DNA of 64,000 nucleotides, from NCBI RefSeq assembly GCF_000209165.1, contig NC_009048.1:1-64000 (forward strand). The letters are read 5' to 3'. The translations under genes and the position numbers were made by a program. The notes beneath the pieces are model-generated. The model did not search any database and was not told the DNA's origin. It saw only the letters and a program-made list of their open reading frames with translations. The number at the start of each line of letters is the position of its first letter. The first letter of the stretch is position 1. The stretch is from Scheffersomyces stipitis CBS 6054 (Eukaryota; Ascomycota; Pichiomycetes; Serinales; Debaryomycetaceae). Below, one piece after another: positions 1 to 10,136 of the stretch.

Positions 1-396
1 CCATACCGCAAGACGTGAAAAGATCCATACCGCAAGACGTGAAAAGATCCATACCGCAAGACGTGAAAAGATCCATACCGCAAGACGTGAAAAGATCCAT
101 ACCGCAAGACGTGAAAAGATCCATACCGCAAGACGTGAAAAGATCCATACCGCAAGACGTGAAAAGATCCATACCGCAAGACGTGAAAAGATCCATACCG
201 CAAGACGTGAAAAGATCCATACCGCAAGACGTGAAAAGATCCATACCGCAAGACGTGAAAAGATCCATACCGCAAGACGTGAAAAGATCCATACCGCAAG
301 ACGTGAAAAGATCCATACCGCAAGACGTGAAAAGATCCATACCGCAAGACGTGAAAAGCTCCATACCGCAAGACGTGAAAAGATCCATACCGCAAG
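1..396. repeat. Telomeric repeat array, left chromosome end
   Basis: A 24-bp unit is repeated head to tail 16 times (units start at 1, 25, 49 and so on to 361), followed by half a unit ending at 396. Only the 15th unit differs visibly (agct for agat near 357). The reverse-complement strand contains ACGTCTTGCGGTATGGAT, which matches 14 of 18 positions of ACTTCTTGGTGTACGGAT from the 23-bp C. albicans telomere repeat. That G-rich strand runs 5' to 3' toward base 1, as a left chromosome end requires. CTG-clade yeasts have long telomere repeats of about 23-25 bp. The open reading frame through the array exists only because 24 is a multiple of 3 and the unit lacks a stop. Confidence 0.92.
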
Positions 397-397
397 G

Positions 398-580
398 CCC
401 GTGCCGCAACTATTAACTCACACCCCTTTGGTCACTTTATATCCTATTTGGGTCGCCTCACTTAACTTCCGTGCCTCAACCAATATCTCGCATTAGTGGT
501 CACGTTATGTCCTGCCCGTGCAACAACTAATAGCTCGTAAATTTTGAAACATTATGTCCTATTTTGGTGGAATTTCATAC
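398..580. repeat. Degenerate subtelomeric satellite, about three copies
   Basis: Three diverged copies begin at about 398, 469 and 518. Each opens with CCGTGCC or CCGTGCA, then CAAC and a TAAT-like stretch, then CTC. This is followed at variable distance by (GGTCAC)-TTATGTCC or TTATATCC, and in copies 1 and 3 by CTATTTTGGT-like sequence. Spacing is uneven (about 71, 49 and 60 bp). A single further head motif (CGTGCCGAGCAACAACTA) occurs near 8933. The copies abut the telomere array, as expected of a telomere-associated satellite. Confidence 0.5.
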
Positions 581-1171
581 AGGAATATTGGCAAAATCTG
601 ACGTAAGCATTTTACATATGCAGCAATAGATAAGACAACACTCCGGTCACGTGAGTGGTTGCTTTTGGGCGAACCGATACTTCTACTGCGAAGAATGTCG
701 TACTGTCACATTCCTTCCTCGCACAAAAAACTGGAATACTTGTGAAAACTTGGATAAAAACACCCTACCTCAAAGGCTTCTCATACAACTGGTTGTCAAT
801 ACACAATGGAGCAATCTCGACTGGATCAAACTTGTCCAACTTTTCGTAGGAGTGACGAGTTTTTGAGGGGTATCAATTGTTCAGACAATATTCTCTTGAC
901 CTGTCGCTACTGTTCTGACCACCGATTTACCTATGGCAATGCTTTGCTAATTTGGTACATCTGCTAGACAAGACGCCCACCTGGTCTAATAGAATCCTAC
1001 TGTTGATCATTATGTAATTCCATAAAAATCCAGGATATCCTACTTCAAATGAATCAATTGATGATCTTCATAATTATTTTCAAACTTTGGGGATCTCGCC
1101 ATCCTTTTATACCTCTCAGTTCTCATTTTAGTAATACACGCACATCAAATGCGCTTAAATTGTTTCACTAC
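581..1171. other. Subtelomeric spacer, no gene seen
   Basis: Only short frames (up to 71 codons) with no recognisable product. A GTCACGTGA palindrome-like site, resembling a Cbf1-type E-box, lies near 646-654. Nothing else stands out. Confidence 0.6.
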
Positions 1172-1592
1172 TATATTGACTGTACATAACTCCCTATCAA
1201 TCAATTCTAGTCATGTGATTCTAAATGGATAATCCTCCCTCCAAATTCACAACAACTCAATATAATACAACCCAATATAATACAATATCACATTCACATT
1301 AATCCTACATCATGATATCCACAATAACTAACATTACATATCCATATTCTTACAATCTTAACTTTTACCTTACTTTTATTACTTCTCTCAATTTTCTTGT
1401 ATACTTGTACTGATTGTCTTTCTGAAAAGAATGCGAAAAATACTACAAAAATACTAATTGCTGTCAAAAATTGCCCCTGTCCTAAAAGTAGTACTATTCG
1501 ATTACCTTCGTTCAATCAAGTAAGAATTCATCACATTTGAATCTTACAAAATTCTAATGCTCTAATTATATCAATTTAAAATATGTTCACAT
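1172..1592. repeat. Subtelomeric repeat block, copy A
   Basis: This block aligns with 5460-5695 in the same orientation. Shared stretches include TAGTCATG, a C-rich tract (CCTCCCTCC here, CTCCCCCC there), CACATTCACA-TAATCCT, CATCATG, ATCTTAACTTTT, CTTACAAAAT, AATGCTCTAAT and TCAAT-T-AAAATATG. Copy A carries roughly 150 extra bases (about 1375-1533) missing from copy B. On the minus strand the purine tract (ggagggagga) resembles a retrotransposon polypurine tract, but I found no LTR ends, primer site or coding domain, so the origin is open. Confidence 0.6.
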
Positions 1593-1652
1593 GGTATCCG
1601 GTCACATGACACAACACGCAAATATTGCAACCCAGAAGTATAGCTATTCTGA

Positions 1653-2369
1653 AGAAGTGTCCGAGTGCTTGGCTTAAGGTATCTGTTCGAACATACTAAT
1701 GTTGAATACCAAAAACAAACTGAATCATTGAACGTCAAAGAGTTTGAGGATCTCAATCATAAATACAAGCTCCATTTTTATCATGGGAGAATAGAACATC
1801 ACAAAAAGTATTATCCTCGGAAAGTCGTTGCGTCAATTCGTGGCTTCAACAATTCCACATCTTGGTGGACTGAAGTAGGGGAAATAAGACAAGTGCTTAC
1901 ATTTTTGGTTGCAGAGAAACAGTCTCATATGACTTGACTACAGATCATTATTGACAAATCCTTTGCCGAACAGGCTGGGCATTCTTTTAGAAGGTTTGTC
2001 GAAAGTTATGCCAAAGATAGAAATGGTTACAATAATGTAATGCTACAAAGAACGAGAGACTATCTGGCAGCCTGGCATAAATTTTTGGAGATGGGGCCTC
2101 TTCAAATATTCTCGCCTAGTATTTGGATCGAGGACGAACTACCGAAATTGACAGGCCAAGAGCTCATAGAGGCCGGCAGACAGATGTTTGGACCACACTT
2201 CAAGTTCAAGAGGGACCAGCAACAGGCTACATAGGATGTGGCTTATTGCTTCAGTATGACAGCGGGTATTGACCTGGGAAAGACCACTTGTTGCATCATT
2301 GCGATGTTGGCCCTTGAGGCTGGGAAGGAGCTTCATATTTGTGTCAACAAGAGAAGAAGACTTGCTTGA
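1653..2369 (+). pseudogene. Helicase-like relic with in-frame stops
   Basis: One reading frame is open from 1653 except for TGA at 1935, TAG at 2232 and a final TGA at 2367. No frameshift is needed. The first half reads as an unremarkable globular protein. Near the end, MTAGIDLGKTTCCIIAMLAL followed by EAGKELHICV resembles helicase motif I with its following strand, as in SF2 enzymes (RecQ or SNF2 type). Subtelomeric helicase genes are common in fungi, which fits the location. No ATG matches an obvious start and the C-terminal helicase motifs are absent, so this is a fragment. The subfamily cannot be fixed by eye; the P-loop itself is imperfect (one residue short of GxxxxGKT). Confidence 0.5.
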
Positions 2370-2572
2370 AGTGTTTGTTCCTGTTTTATCGAAAATATTA
2401 TACCATTAGTTTACATGTAGCCCTACGCATAGAAAAACTGCATCTTTTCAAGGTTATTGTAAGAAGGAATTCACTGTTTCAGGAAGAGTCCACCTTGATT
2501 ATACCATAGGTAATATTGCGACTTTCCTGTCTATCAGCAAATGTCCTGTCTTTTGGTGTGTGGTTCGCCTGT

Positions 2573-3934
2573 CTATATGCGTACATTAAGTTTAAATCCC
2601 ACAATGTAGTATCTGCTCACCATCCAACAAAACATCGAAGCAACAGCCGAAATACTACAATATAATGCGAAAATGTCGTAACGATGAGTACTACCATCGC
2701 CGATTATTGCTGCTCCAACAGGTATACCTATCAAGTAACCTAACGAAGCTAGACAGAAACACATTCCGTATCTTTGTCCAAAGTTGTGAACGGGTGTAAT
2801 TGCACCTAGACATGCTGTTGAAAGGCTTAACACAGAAGAAACAAAGAACCCACACAAGATGGAGAAGGCATAGAGAATACCTATATGCGATCCAAAAGGA
2901 AACCATAATACAAGCATAGTTAATACCATACCCATTAGCATCAATACATTCACATTGAAGTAGCCAATGAAGTCAGCGACATACGCAGGAAGTACCCTTC
3001 CAACAATCCCACTAGCATTGAAAACTGTCACTAAGATGTAAGCGGTAGATTCACTAGCTCCCTGTGCAATAGCATAGGTAGGCAAGTATGTGGAAGTACA
3101 CATCAAAGTCACATCTTCGAAGAATACACCAGCTGTGAGAAATGCGAACTTCATATCCGACAAAGACAGCACATCCACAAGATTGTTACAAGCTTGTACT
3201 ATCTGTTGAAATTTTCTCTGATTATCATCCATATAGACCAACTTTCTTCTGACTCTTTCCTTAACTAGTATAAGGGAGAGAGCCTGACAACCAAGGCAGA
3301 AAAATGCCAATATTCTGATAGCCCATACGAAGCCCACATTGCTGTAAAGGACATGTAACATCAAAGGAATCACAACTCCTCCAATTGAACCTCCAACAGT
3401 AGCCAATCCAATAGCTTGTCCTCTTTTGCTTAAAAACCAGTGGCTTACTGAACCAATCAATGGCGGTATGCAGAAAGCATTTCCAACACCAACACAAACA
3501 GAGAAGGCAAATATGAACTCAACAACAGATTTACAGACCGCTGTAGCCATTAGACCTATAAATTGAAGTACCATTCCACACAACAAAAGTGGAAGTGCTC
3601 CATTAGTATCAAATACTGGTCCTACCAATATGCCTATGCCGAACACAATTGTCAAGTAGATGGAGAAAATCCAAGAGATTGTAGACGTAGCTTCATCGAC
3701 AAGTTGATGTAAAGCAATATAGGCCTGAATAGCACCGACTGAGTTGATGAGTCCAAAACTTACTGTCAAACCAAGAAAAGATCCTAGAACAACTCCATAC
3801 GCTCTCCATCCTCCATCTGGATATTCTAATTCCTCATCTTGGGGCAAGTTTGAAATTGCACTGGATATAGAATTAGTATCTACAGCAATTTCGTCATTCT
3901 CTTCAAGCTCAATTATCTCATCAATACAACTCAT
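2573..3934 (-). CDS. MFS transporter, monocarboxylate/MCH type
   Basis: A 453-residue membrane protein starting at an ATG (3934). After an acidic cytosolic N-terminus of about 40 residues comes LEYPDGGWRAYGVVLGSFLG, the hallmark first helix of the fungal MCH/monocarboxylate porter family. About twelve hydrophobic segments follow, with a charged central loop (KERVRRKLVYMDDNQRK) between helices 6 and 7. Length is normal for the family. Fungal members include Mch proteins of mostly unknown substrate; a riboflavin carrier is also in this group, so substrate cannot be assigned. It is the only intact gene in the first 10 kb. An interstitial telomere-like unit lies about 144 bp upstream of its ATG. 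Confidence 0.88.
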   Translation of the reverse strand: MSCIDEIIELEENDEIAVDTNSISSAISNLPQDEELEYPDGGWRAYGVVLGSFLGLTVSFGLINSVGAIQAYIALHQLVDEATSTISWIFSIYLTIVFGIGILVGPVFDTNGALPLLLCGMVLQFIGLMATAVCKSVVEFIFAFSVCVGVGNAFCIPPLIGSVSHWFLSKRGQAIGLATVGGSIGGVVIPLMLHVLYSNVGFVWAIRILAFFCLGCQALSLILVKERVRRKLVYMDDNQRKFQQIVQACNNLVDVLSLSDMKFAFLTAGVFFEDVTLMCTSTYLPTYAIAQGASESTAYILVTVFNASGIVGRVLPAYVADFIGYFNVNVLMLMGMVLTMLVLWFPFGSHIGILYAFSILCGFFVSSVLSLSTACLGAITPVHNFGQRYGMCFCLASLGYLIGIPVGAAIIGDGSTHRYDIFALYCSISAVASMFCWMVSRYYIVGFKLNVRI

Positions 3935-4077
3935 AGAGCCAGCCTATGACTATCAATCATTTATTTATGAAGAAATTCAATATTCTCTCAATATTAATTT
4001 CTTGTTCATTGTATTTGTCATCACTAATTATTGCGTAATTGGTTCTATTGTCCGAGACATGATACAAATCAAAGATT

Positions 4078-4098
4078 GTGAAAGTTCCATACCGCAGA
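4078..4098 (+). repeat. Interstitial telomere-like unit 1
   Basis: GTGAAAGTTCCATACCGCAGA matches nearly a full telomeric unit from the array at 1-396, with one A lost in the A-run, T for A, and one A lost near the end. It has the same orientation as the array. The core CCATACCGCA is exact. Confidence 0.7.
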
Positions 4099-4247
4099 AT
4101 TAGAGAGAGCTACCTTAATACTGTATTGCCCCTTTCAATTCATTAAATTTCACGTTTTCTTGCATTCGTATTATACTAGTATATAGAATATAAATCACCA
4201 CTCAGAAGTTCGAGGCTCAATTAGCAGCCTTGCAACTTTGTGAATAG

Positions 4248-5120
<873 letters not shown>

Positions 5121-5297
5121 GACAAACGAAAATGTATTATCTCTACAATCAAGTCTGTAGTTGAAGCATAGGGGGCTAAGATAGTAATAATAATGATGAC
5201 TCATCACTGTCTTCAGAGAGCAGCACACTGCACACGCTCCTAGATCATCATCAGGTTGGGTTCACATCACTTGATAGCACCTCTGTTTTATGAATTC

Positions 5298-5318
5298 AGT
5301 TCCATACCGCATAAATGT
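5298..5318 (+). repeat. Interstitial telomere-like unit 2
   Basis: AGTTCCATACCGCA at 5298-5311 is identical over 14 bp to the unit at 4083-4096. It continues taaatgtgaa, comparable to agacgtgaa in the array. Orientation is the same as the telomere. It lies just beyond the 5' side of the GAPDH relic. Confidence 0.6.
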
Positions 5319-5459
5319 GAATACGTACAGCAGAAATAGTTAGGGGCAATAATGGTATAAATAACCTCTAAATATGCTTTCTTTCTCATTCCTTCTTTAT
5401 ATAATTAACATCTCTCATATATTTTGACATATTTATTTCTACCTAAGAAAGATTGTCCA

Positions 5460-5695
5460 GGCTGTATATAATTCACCATTTCTTCAACTTTAGTCATGGG
5501 ATTCAATATTGATAATTCTCCCCCCAAAAGCACAATAACTCAACATGGAACAACAACACATTCACACTAATCCTGCATCATGTTATCACTTAGTATCTAA
5601 CCTAATGCTTCCATATTTTTACGATCTTAACTTTTCTATTTGAGTCTTACAAAATCTTAATGCTCTAATATTTGTCAATTCAAAATATGGATAAT
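5460..5695. repeat. Subtelomeric repeat block, copy B
   Basis: A shorter, diverged copy of the block at 1172-1592, in the same orientation. It retains the left part through ATCTTAACTTTT and the right part from CTTACAAAAT to AAAATATGGATA but lacks about 150 bases between them. On the minus strand its purine tract reads ggggggagaa. Confidence 0.6.
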
Positions 5696-6301
5696 TACGG
5701 GAAACCTGTATATGGGGACCGGTTTTCCTTTTGGACTTATATTAGGATTAATGGAAATAGACTTATATTAATCACTAAAGAGCTATTTAAAAGCTGTTTA
5801 AACTAGAGGAAATTCTCTGCTCTTTATATATTCTTCTTCCGCGTCTCACCTCTATAAGCGAACTGAGTTTTTTACATTACTTCCTTCCTCGTGGCAATTT
5901 CAAAACAATGAAGAGATACAATGAAGGATATATTCACTTGGGATTGTTTTAGCAGCATCACTGATTCGTTTTGATAAAACATATCCTTCAGTAGAATCTC
6001 TCTCTCTTGATTATACTTTACAATAATGCCCAATACTATTCGATTGGAATTAATTGTGGCATGCATGGCAGAAGAAATACACAAGCTCCTACCAATCTAC
6101 AGATATTTTCGATTTATGAATTGGAGCAATATCTATAACCAAGTATTAGTTCATATATTTAGAATGCTTACTTAAAACAGAAATAACTTGCTTGAAAAGT
6201 AGCATATAGTATCCCATAAATGATCCACGAGGATAAGCTCCAGAGCTTCCTTCTTTCCTATTCCTCATTTTGCTCTGAATTTGAGGCAAAAAGAGGAAGG
6301 C

Positions 6302-6457
6302 ATGCTGAGACTCAAATCAATTAAGCCACCATATAAGATTGCTCCCAATGAATTTATCTCTACGCTTTGTCGTAGGTATTTTGACAATTGGAGAAAATAT
6401 GGTCCAGTCACTAGAAGTATGATCCTTCATTTGAAAAAGATAATCCTACGGGAGTGA
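6302..6457 (+). pseudogene. Possible short coding relic
   Basis: A 51-codon frame from ATG has protein-like composition (EFISTLCRRYFDNWRKYGPV). The preceding sequence is open in a different frame (EDKLQSFLLSYSSF) and reads as if joined to it by a frameshift near 6295. I do not recognise the protein. It may be chance. Confidence 0.2.
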
Positions 6458-7961
6458 CACCTTCGAATTATCATCTTCATCCTTATTTATTTATTAGAGA
6501 CGGAATTAAATTCCTTGATATTACAGGGGTTATTATAACATCTACATAATATTTCAATCAGTGGCTAGAGATAAGGATGACCGAGTCAATCAACCAGAGA
6601 GAAGCCCATATACTAAAGATTACTAATCTCAGAATAGAGAGTACCAGAATTGTTCATAGTTCTGGTGAACTTGGGTTAACTCTATATATATCCAAGATGA
6701 CAACCAATTCATGAAAGACTTTCTCTCTGTGAATGAACTAATACCACAATATTAGATTAGAGTCTGTATTTGAAAGTTATCAAGCTCATACATTGCCATA
6801 ATAAGGAAGAACTTAAAATAGTTACTGTTCCTTTATACAGCTTCTCAGTTGTCGTCATGACCCACTCTACGTTCTTTGCAATGATTCTTTGGAAAGGGAG
6901 ACGTCCGAGAGACGACGCACAAGAACATACAGCTCCCAAATCTGAACAATATCCAGACCATTCGGAATTCTACGCTGTTTGCAAATATTTTCTGTTTCTT
7001 TTCAAATTCATGGGTTCATGGGAAGGTAGTCATCGTCAGCAGGCTGGCTATCATCGTCCACTGGATGATTCCTTCACATATAAATCTGAAATACATGACT
7101 TACCTCTAATGAAGAAAAAGAATACATGAGCTTATTCCTTAAGGGAGGAGAGAACTTGTGGTTGAGACTTTATGTTGGTACTGATCTGAGATATTTGCTA
7201 GTGCACGACTAAGATAAGACAGAAGTAGAAGCCAACGGATGGAAATGAATAAGTATATCAGAGACGAGCAGCCGTCCATATGAATGGAACAGCTTATCCT
7301 GCGAAAGTCAAAATCCTCTATAATAAGTATAGAAAGGAAATCCGCAGAGAAAGACAAACTAAATTGCTAATTAGGCGAGTTAGCGATCTCAAATATGCAG
7401 TATACCTGACAGAATATACATTTTACGTAAATGCGTATTTCCATGACTTTTGCTTGTTGTTTGGAGTTCCGTATATGTTTTGGAAATAGGCTATGAATCT
7501 CGAAGTCTGTGAATTCTTTTTAATCTCTTAGCGTAGTAGAACAAGGAACATGTATTTTGCCATGGTACGTTTTAGCTATGTCCATTAGTAGTTTAATAGG
7601 CAATCCCATGATGTACTTACAGTGGATTGTAATTTCATAAAGCCGCTCTATCTCCTAGAAATTGTCAACCTCAAAGACCTTGTCGTTGCTCTTTTTCGCT
7701 TTATGATATAATACATATACGATATGTGTTGTTAGTTTTCGAACCTGATAAATCTAAAACATACCAACTATGTATGCTGAACTAGTTTTATCTTGCCTTA
7801 CCAAGTGGTTGCGGTAGTTTGCCATCTTGGTACTTCCGCTCTTCCAGTACATCCAACAACAGTCGCTGCAGCCTTCGACTTGAATCAGAAGCTTCCAGAG
7901 CTTACTTCCAACAATTTTACTATTTCGTTAATAACAAGGAATTTAGATACTGTAATTCTAA

Positions 7962-8297
7962 TATAAGATCGTCTGTTTCTATGCCAATAAGGCATTGTCT
8001 TTCTCTCCAGATGAATTAGAAAAAAAATCTGGAGATGGATATGTGTTCTTGAATAAATTGGCCTAGCAAACCAGAAATCCAACTATCTTGCAAGTTAAAC
8101 TATTGAGCTGGCTGGAAGAGATACCACTGTCGGATTATTGAGTTTCATTTTCTTTGAATTGGCAAGCTTTCTTCAAATCCTTGAAAATAGAAAAAAAGGT
8201 TTACGAAACATTTTGTGGTGGTGAAAATGCCAAGCTTGAAGATATTTCTTTCGAATCTTTGAAGAAGAAGAAGAAATTATATTTTGTTATTCGTTAG
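7962..8297 (+). pseudogene. Possible coding relic with two in-frame stops
   Basis: One frame runs 112 codons from 7962 to TAG at 8295, interrupted only by TAG at 8064 and TGA at 8139. It reads as an ordinary soluble protein (LSFSPDELEKKSGDGYVFL; ILQVKLLSWLEEIPLSDY; LNWQAFFKSLKIEKKVYETF), ending in a Lys-rich tail. In DNA this AT-rich, two stops in 112 codons is fewer than expected. No family recognised. Confidence 0.25.
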
Positions 8298-8882
8298 CTA
8301 ATTGATTTTTCGATTGTTTTCATAATCTTATAGGCTGTCCTTTCTATGCATCCGCTATCCTCGTATTATCTATAATGTTTCTGTAAAGTTCGCCTGTTTA
8401 ACATAAATCTCCTTTTTTATAAACCTCAATACTCTGTTGATTTAGTTGCAAAATATTGCACCATAACATAGTTAAGCCGCGCCAACGAATTGTTTGCTTG
8501 TTTTTCATTAAGACAATAGAAGCAACACTAGATAGTCACCAACTATTGAGCATCTTTTACTTATCCAAATCAATTTAAAAATTTATATTCGCTAGATATG
8601 GTAGTTGCTTTGCTGTTGTAGCATGTGCCCTCCAATATAGATATTTCATGAATCAGCTCAAGGACGCCAATATTCAAATTCAATTAACGCATGTGCCTTT
8701 TTAATTGAATACTTCTTCATATAAATTTAGAGTTATAAACATCTCATTAATTGAACTTAATAGCTTTCTTAATATGGAAATTTTTGAATTCAAACAAGTC
8801 TAAAATCATTACTACAATAGGATCTATAGAAAATATTACTTTTGCCTAAAATATCCTAATCAAGTAGGTACATAGATTTATA

Positions 8883-8913
8883 CTCACATGCAGGTATATA
8901 TCCTGCATGTGAG
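8883..8913. repeat. Perfect inverted repeat, 12-bp arms
   Basis: CTCACATGCAGG (8883-8894) is followed by a 7-base TATATAT spacer and CCTGCATGTGAG (8902-8913), its exact reverse complement. It is isolated in AT-rich spacer about 1.2 kb upstream of the adhesin gene and 20 bp before a single copy of the satellite head motif (near 8933). Confidence 0.75.
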
Positions 8914-10136
8914 ATATTTTCCAACTAAACTCGTGCCGAGCAACAACTATTTGCGTCTTGAAATTTACCCTAAGGTTACTGCATTTGGACTTTGCAATGT
9001 ACCTGATCTCCCAATCTTGTAACAATTTATCTACAAAGGGAAATGACCAGATCTATGACAAATATGTTAGAAAGGAAATGGCCTTGCTTGATGCTCTATC
9101 TGAGGCTGCATTTCAGGACAATGAAAAATCTGGGCTGTACTTGAGGTGCTCAATGGCATGGCATCTACACTAGATTCGAGGAGAGGATTGTTTGCCTCCT
9201 TTGGATGGTCCTTGCAGTCCTAGACCATATTCTATGTGATAGCATTAAAAAAATGGCTTGGATAGGAGATACAAACACCAGGGGAAGCGTGTTGCAGGTT
9301 AATATCTCACCCTTGACTCCCCTGGCAATTTGTAGACGACTTATTACTGCCGTGTTAGCATCTGTTAGTATGGAGATGTCACAAAAACAGAAATAATGTC
9401 CATTCTTGGAAATCCCTTATATGTTGTATTTGTCGCCAAGAGCAATGGTCAATCAATAAGATCTAATGGGTCTTGTTATTTTATCGTGGCATAAAAAGCA
9501 AATGGTGAATTGTCCGAATTGATACAACATCTCTAAAGCACAGGCTATATATACATATTTTTAGTGTAAGCGGGCGTTTGTGCGCATCAATAATCACCCA
9601 GCATGCATCCAATACATCCTGCAAATAATACGTACAGGGTCCATTTGCAACTAAATATAGGGTTAATTTGCGCTTGGCATGAGTGTCCGCTGATACTTTT
9701 TCAACACACGAGAGTGTTTTAACAGAATTAAAACACAATTATTTACCTATTTCTACTTCTTTCATATGGAATCACTAAACTGAAATAGCAAATACCTTTG
9801 TATTGACCTTTTTTGAAACTGAAAATAAAAATCATCTTAGATGTAACCTTTGAATCTAAAGACATACAATTTCACTTGAAGAACTTCAATGCACCATTGA
9901 GCAGCAAATGCATGGTTTCCATAGATCAACATACATGAAACTTGCAGTTAATGGAGGGGTACATGCATTATATTTACTTTTCCAATTTCGTTCTCGTAAT
10001 TGATCATCTGGGTCTTCTGGGTTTCAATTACATGTTCTAAAGCTTCAAAATTCTGATTATAAAAGAAAACTTTTATTCCCATCATTTGAAATAATGAACT
10101 TTCGAAGCATCTCAATTTAGCTGGTAATTTGAAACA

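Larger units (their letters stand above)
5696..10136. other. Gene-poor subtelomeric region
   Basis: About 4.4 kb without a convincing gene. Frames of 60-119 codons occur (for example 6770-7129 and 8958-9173), but none has a recognisable domain. A tandem-like pair of gacttatatta is at about 5738 and 5770. Two possible coding relics and one perfect inverted repeat are listed separately. The final few hundred bases are presumably the promoter of the adhesin gene. Confidence 0.6.

Noticed and set aside
15..416. 133-codon frame of KRSIPQDV repeats
   Set aside because: It is the telomere array read in frame; the 24-bp unit simply contains no stop.
5872..6084. 70-codon minus-strand frame considered as a copia-type retroelement fragment
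   Set aside because: Resemblance to RNase H segments was too weak and no adjoining retroelement domain was found.
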